Positions 59,601 to 64,000 of a stretch of 64,000 bases of DNA are shown piece after piece. The position numbers and the translations under genes are program-made. The stretch's first letter is position 1. Each line of letters opens with the position of its first letter. The notes under the pieces were generated by a model. That model made no database searches. It worked only from the letters and a program-made list of their open reading frames with translations, and was not told where the DNA came from. The DNA is from Panax quinquefolius. Taxonomy: Eukaryota > Streptophyta > Magnoliopsida > Apiales > Araliaceae. The DNA is taken from assembly GCA_020205615.1 (NCBI GenBank), contig CM035160.1, positions 118,890,556 through 118,954,555 of the forward strand. The letters run 5' to 3'.

Positions 59601-59612
59601 TGGTATCAAAGC
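59601..59612 (+). promoter_or_regulatory. Primer-binding-site-like sequence
   Basis: TGGTATCAAAGC, one base from the initiator Met tRNA complement TGGTATCAGAGC, followed by TTTAGGATTAGAAACC as in gypsy leaders. Confidence 0.55.
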
Positions 59613-59878
59613 TTTAGGATTAGAAACCATAAGTGGGATAAGACCTTAGGCTATAACCTTAGAACAGAGACAAACGTTAAAAATACAGATAACTCATATA
59701 GAGTTTAAAAGGAGTTGAATTGAATAAGTTCATCGTTAAACAAAATAAAAGATAACTCTTATAAAACTATTGTTTGCTGTGTGTATATAATATTTACTAA
59801 TCAAGATAAGTTGTGTGTAGATGTTAGGTGGAAAAGAATTAGGATACTCTCTGATCGTAAAGAAGGAGCCGATATCAA
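59613..59878 (+). other. Probable leader of the interrupted gypsy element
   Basis: Purine-rich non-coding sequence after the primer site. An ATG at 59821 opens a short frame (MLGGKELGYSLIVKKEPIS) that the LTR-B insertion at 59879 cuts off; it could be a gag start, but nothing confirms it. Confidence 0.35.
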
Positions 59879-61059
59879 TGTAAGACCCCGAATTTTATGA
59901 AATAAAAGTATTCAATTTTTCTTATAATTACAATTCAGTAAATGATTAAATTGATAAAAGTTTAAAGTTAAGGGTGAGATATGAATTTTTTTTCAAAATA
60001 CGCAAGTGGTTATAAAATATTCAATTGTTGGGGAATATTCGTTTGGTCGTGGAATATTCTTTACGTAGGAGAATATTAAATGCGACGCAGTAGCGACCAT
60101 TTATGGGCCCATAACGAATAAGCTGTCGAATGAAAAAAAGCGACAAAAATTGAGTTTTTATAAAAACGATAGTTATTACTGAATTAACAACTGTTGGAAT
60201 ACCGGTTGGTTAAAATCTGATGTCTGGCGTTATTACAAGAGTAGCACCAGTATTGCACAATATTTTTTTGAATTATTGATTCTTACGAAGAAGACACTAC
60301 TCGATAATTATTCTTCAATATTTATTTTATTCTTAATTGTTGCGATATTTTATATTTTATTGTTTCAATAATTATCAACGCATATCTCCATTATCGGATC
60401 AATAATTCATATTATTTGAATAATATTATTAGATAGCATTATTGGCAATATCTAGAAAGTTACATCGAGGAGAGGTTTGGTCATCTAGTTACTTGGCGAT
60501 GATGAGAAATTCTTATTGAAAGCCCCTCTTTCTAGAGAGCTACTGGTTGTCATAATTGTGATTACGTAATATTATTTGCGAATAATTAATTATTGATTTA
60601 TATGATAAAGAAATATTTAATTTATGTGGATATAAATGATGGATATATTTATTTTTATGTGGATAAAAATGAAGGAATTAATCTTTGGTGTTTTATCGAT
60701 TATTTTATCGATTGTGGAGGTATTAAAATCATCCGTTTGTGGATTTTGGATATTTTGGTTTGGAATTTGGAAAACTCAAAGCTAAAAAGTTGTAGAGAAT
60801 TCGATTTCAGTCAGAATGGACATAAAATTTGTATTTTTCTGATAACCGGGCTATTTTCTATGAATTATTGAAGTTTCGAAAAATAAAATGATTTTTATTA
60901 ATTTATGGGTGAGACCCACTTGTGTTTTAACACATGTGGGCTGCTAGCTTTGTTCAAAGATGGCTGGTGGCTGATCAAACATGTGGGCATGCATAGAAAA
61001 GAAGAAATAAAATAATATATTTTATTATTTTAGTCTCCTATGGCGTTCTAGCATTTTCC

Positions 61060-61067
61060 TATAAGTA
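61060..61067 (+). promoter_or_regulatory. TATA-like box of the LTR-B copy
   Basis: TATAAGTA in TTTCCTATAAGTAGGTGCTTAG; E4 has TATAAATA in the same context. Confidence 0.5.
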
Positions 61068-62369
61068 GGTGCTTAGTTAGAATTGAAAAACACACCAGAA
61101 ACAAGTTTTCTTTTCTCTCTATATTGTCGAGCATATTCTAGTAAGTATTTAGATACTTTGAGAGTTGCTATTCAGTGCAAGTTTTCTTCGGCTTTTCACC
61201 CGATATTCCAATCAGAAATACTGCTCATTTGAGGTAAGGGATTTTAAGGGTTATTATGTTTTTCAGTTCGTACTTCTTCCGTCCTTCAAAAAATTCTGGA
61301 AAAATTTGAAATGATATTTTGATGAGTTTTATTGATTGTGTCAAAAAATGGCGATTTTTGGATGTATAGATTAAGAGTTATGAATTTTACGGGAAAAGAC
61401 TATTTTAAAAGTAACCGCTTATAACTCCTTGTGGTTAACTCCAAAATTGATGAAATTTTTATAGGAAGTATATCTATATAATATCAGTATACTCTACTAA
61501 TTTCAGAATTTTTGGATAAAAGTACAATTTATGATAAATGTCTAAATATTCGGCGGTTTTGGCCATATGAAAAATAGTAAATGAATTTTAAAAATTCTGA
61601 GAAAAATATATGTTCAATATGTGACTATATTATGCTAAATCCCATAAAAGAAATACTTTTGGAACTGATTTGGTATTTTTCATGAAAATGGACTAGTTAT
61701 GAGTAAATGAATTAAATATGTTATGTAAAGTAAGAAAATTGGAAAATAGGATTTTATGGCTTAAGAATCCTATATGAGGTATATGCAGATTTTTTATAAG
61801 GGTTTTGGTTATTGGTGATGAAATCTTATGAGTTTGACATTTTAGGATGATTAAATGCATTATTTAGTAAAGTGTAAACGATTAAAATAAATTGTTTATA
61901 AGTTTAAGAAATGTTATTTCAATAACATTATTATACCGAAATATTGGTATGGATTTTATTGTGGAATTTCTACCTTTTTGTGTCGGGTTTACTATTCATG
62001 AGTTACTATTCATGGCAAAATTGGTTTCTTTTTCTAACCAAATTATAGTTGATTTATGAATATTACTCTTGAGATTAAAACTATATGTTGATCATATTAT
62101 TTTTATTATCATATATAATATTTTTATAACCCTAATGATGATATTTCTCTTTGACTTGAGTGTAAAGATGGGTAGATTATTGGTATGATCATGACTATGG
62201 GTTCTCTTTGGCCAGTAGTGCAAAGTTGAATTGTTGACTGGTATGATCGTGACCATTGAATTTATAATTGAATATCTTTAGCTTAAGTGCAAAGGTGAAA
62301 TGATCAACATGGTTATAATTATTGTTTATATAAATTCTGAAATGATTATATATTTCTTTGAGATATTAA

Positions 62370-62600
62370 TATATTTGGCTGTGGTCTGCAAATATGAAAT
62401 GTTGATGAATATATTTGGCTGTGTAGTGCAAATATGAGCTGTTGAGAATTTCTTTGGCATGTAACGTGCAAAGATGAATTGTTGATGAATATCTTTGGCT
62501 GTAGTGCAAAGATGACTGTTGTTGAATATCTTTGGCACATGTAGTGCAAAGATGGTGCATTGATGAATATCTTTGGCTCGTAGTGTAAAGATGAAATTGT
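62370..62600 (+). repeat. ~53-bp tandem repeat in the LTR-B copy
   Basis: Five to six units of AATATCTTTGGCTGTAGTGC-AAAGATG followed by an ANTGTTGATG spacer. Weaker units begin near 62140. E4's LTR has fewer units in the same place. Confidence 0.8.
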
Positions 62601-63274
62601 TAGTATGATTATAAACAGGAACTGTGATTTAGTATAACCATGATCTTTGATGTTTCAGGTAAAGACATGTGATGAAAATTATCTTCGTCTTGGGTGCGAA
62701 GAGGAATTTAGAATCACAATTATGATTATAAGTTATTCATATAATTGTGGAAAGGAACTGTTGAGTGATGTTACAGGGATAAAACACTGTTGGTGAACTT
62801 TTAATGTGGAGAAGATAGTAGACTTTATGGTCTATTTGACTCTTCTAATGGATTGCTCGTTCTGCTGCAACTATGGTTGAAATTTTTATCATCTACCATA
62901 TGTTCTCAATCTCTGATTTATTATTGATGAAGGCTATTGATAATTTAATTATCTTTAGTCATGATATTCTTCTTGAGGTAGTGGGGGTAATGGCTAGTTG
63001 TGCTCACCTTTTTATATAATCTTCTCACAATTCCTTTATGATAGTATCTTCGTTTTTCTTTTGGGTCCATTAGGTCAACCAAGATAATTTTGTGACCATA
63101 TGATTAATAAGAGCATGTAGTCGTGATATTCCTTTATGTGTTGTGTATTATGTTAAATATATATAATTGATTATATATTTCTTTTAGTCGTGTTAATGAA
63201 ATATTCTTTCAGACCGTGGAGAATATTAGAATTGCAAAATCCATATTCATGAGTTAGAAGAGCAGTCAAGAACG

Positions 63275-63735
63275 ACAGACGGTGACGGTATGCCCATTGG
63301 GCCCCTATAACTAATAAGATTGTTCGGAGGGATGGGTCATGACTTCCCAATGAAAGCGATGCCTGTGAAAAAAATTGAGTTTTTATAAATAAATTTCTTG
63401 GGACAAAAATTTCATAAGGCGTAGTTATTCAATTTTTTCTTATAATTACAATTCAAAGAAATTAACCTGTTGGAATACCCGGTGTGGTTAAAATACGATG
63501 TCTGGCGTTATTGCTTCGCACGCGTGGCACAGGTATTGCACAATATTTTAGAATTATTGATTCTTTTTATAAAGAAGACACTAGTCGATAATTATTTACG
63601 ATAATTCTTTATTCGATATTTTATTTTATTGATTCAATAATTGCTACGTTGATATTTTATATTATTGTTGTTTCAATAATTGTCATTTACATATTATATC
63701 TCCATTATCGGATCAATAATTCATAATTATTTATT
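63275..63735 (+). repeat. Second LTR-B fragment
   Basis: Repeats 60090-60415 (AAATTGAGTTTTTATAAA, GATGTCTGGCGTTATT, TCTCCATTATCGGATCAATA) with indels. Interrupted at 63735/63736 by LTR-A. The stretch 63051-63274 between the two LTR-B pieces has no recognised feature. Confidence 0.7.
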
Positions 63736-64000
63736 TGTAAGACCCCAACTTTTATAAATAAAGATGAATTTTCTATAAATATTATTTTGAATATTATGGA
63801 CTAAATTTGATATAATGTTATAGTTGTGGGTAATATTTATAAATTTTGCAAAAGTAAGCAAGTTGTTATAAAATATTAGTTTGGTTGGGGAATATTCTTT
63901 TTGTCGAGAGAATATTAAATGCGATACACAATCATTGGTGGTCCCCACAACGGAATTATTATCGGATTGAAAAACGACAAAAATACTTTATGAAAATAAC
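63736..64000 (+). mobile_element. LTR-A, start only, running out of the window
   Basis: TGTAAGACCCCAACTTTTAT onward, matching the first 250 bp of the 14840 LTR. Nested in the LTR-B fragment. Confidence 0.85.

Larger units (their letters stand above)
59879..63050 (+). repeat. Decayed LTR-B-like LTR, plus orientation
   Basis: Starts TGTAAGACCCCGAATTTTATG and follows E4's LTR-B, read as reverse complement, through the TATA region (61060), the CTTTGGC/GCAAAGATG repeats (62140-62600) and a GGCTAGTTGTGCTCACC motif (62990-63008). No clear GGGGGYGTCACA end and no primer site follow, so the 3' end is uncertain. The ORF at 60593-60871 is AT-rich and unsupported. Confidence 0.7.

Noticed and set aside
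60593..60871. 92-codon plus-strand ORF
   Set aside because: AT-rich, I/Y/F/K/N-dominated translation of LTR-B sequence; interrupted in the E4 copy.

Overview
The window looks like repeat-rich nuclear DNA of a flowering plant, most likely a eudicot (the lineage is an inference). It is AT-rich, has no operon-like coding, and is almost entirely LTR retrotransposons in several states of decay, nested in or fused to one another. I see no intact host gene, no rRNA, no convincing tRNA gene and no CRISPR. The only non-retroviral-type coding remnants are an acidic/lysine-rich ORF ('gene A', about 2060-7690, +), a plant-mobile-domain pseudogene (about 18261-20221, -) and a second domain fragment beside it (about 17540-17870, -). 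Plant transposable elements are known to carry proteins of these kinds.

Layout, left to right. (1) 1-2024: LTR of a Ty3/gypsy family (here LTR-A), minus strand. (2) 2060-7690: gene A, split by a deleted gypsy element (3057-5907) that has a near-perfect target-site duplication; removing the insert rejoins the reading frame. (3) 7698-12182: element E1, a minus-strand gypsy gag-pol in one continuous frame broken only by about seven stop codons, fused head-to-head with (4) E2, 12183-17539, a plus-strand gypsy with RT to chromodomain and a full 2.7-kb LTR-A. (5) 17540-20221: two decayed domain-protein fragments. (6) 20222-21771: no gene; a 100-bp tandem duplication. (7) 21772-38413: three LTRs and two internal regions of a Ty1/copia (Angela/Tork-like) element in a tandem array on the minus strand, both internal regions sharing the same deletions. 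(8) 38414-43795: E3, plus-strand gypsy with LTR-A, primer binding site, gag and protease, lacking RT, fused tail-to-tail with (9) E4, 43797-51964, minus-strand gypsy with a related LTR (LTR-B). (10) 52169-56686: a 4.5-kb solo LTR with a perfect 5-bp target-site duplication. (11) 56692-59878: AT-rich DNA, (AT)n arrays and a primer-binding-site-like sequence of another gypsy family. (12) 59879-63735: decayed LTR-B copies, interrupted at 63736 by another LTR-A that leaves the window.

The gypsy elements look like chromoviruses of the Tekay/Del type: single-frame gag-pol, C-terminal chromodomain-like segment, initiator-Met-tRNA primer sites and long LTRs starting TGTAAGACCCC. Their proteins would act together in one life cycle (Gag particle, protease, reverse transcriptase/RNase H, integrase with chromodomain targeting), but no copy here is intact. 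The most interesting signals are non-coding: a short hairpin motif repeated three times in each copia leader, a copy-specific tandem-repeat module just upstream of the LTR-A TATA box, and a minisatellite downstream of it. Many copies differ by small indels, so some frameshifts may be residual long-read assembly error rather than biology.
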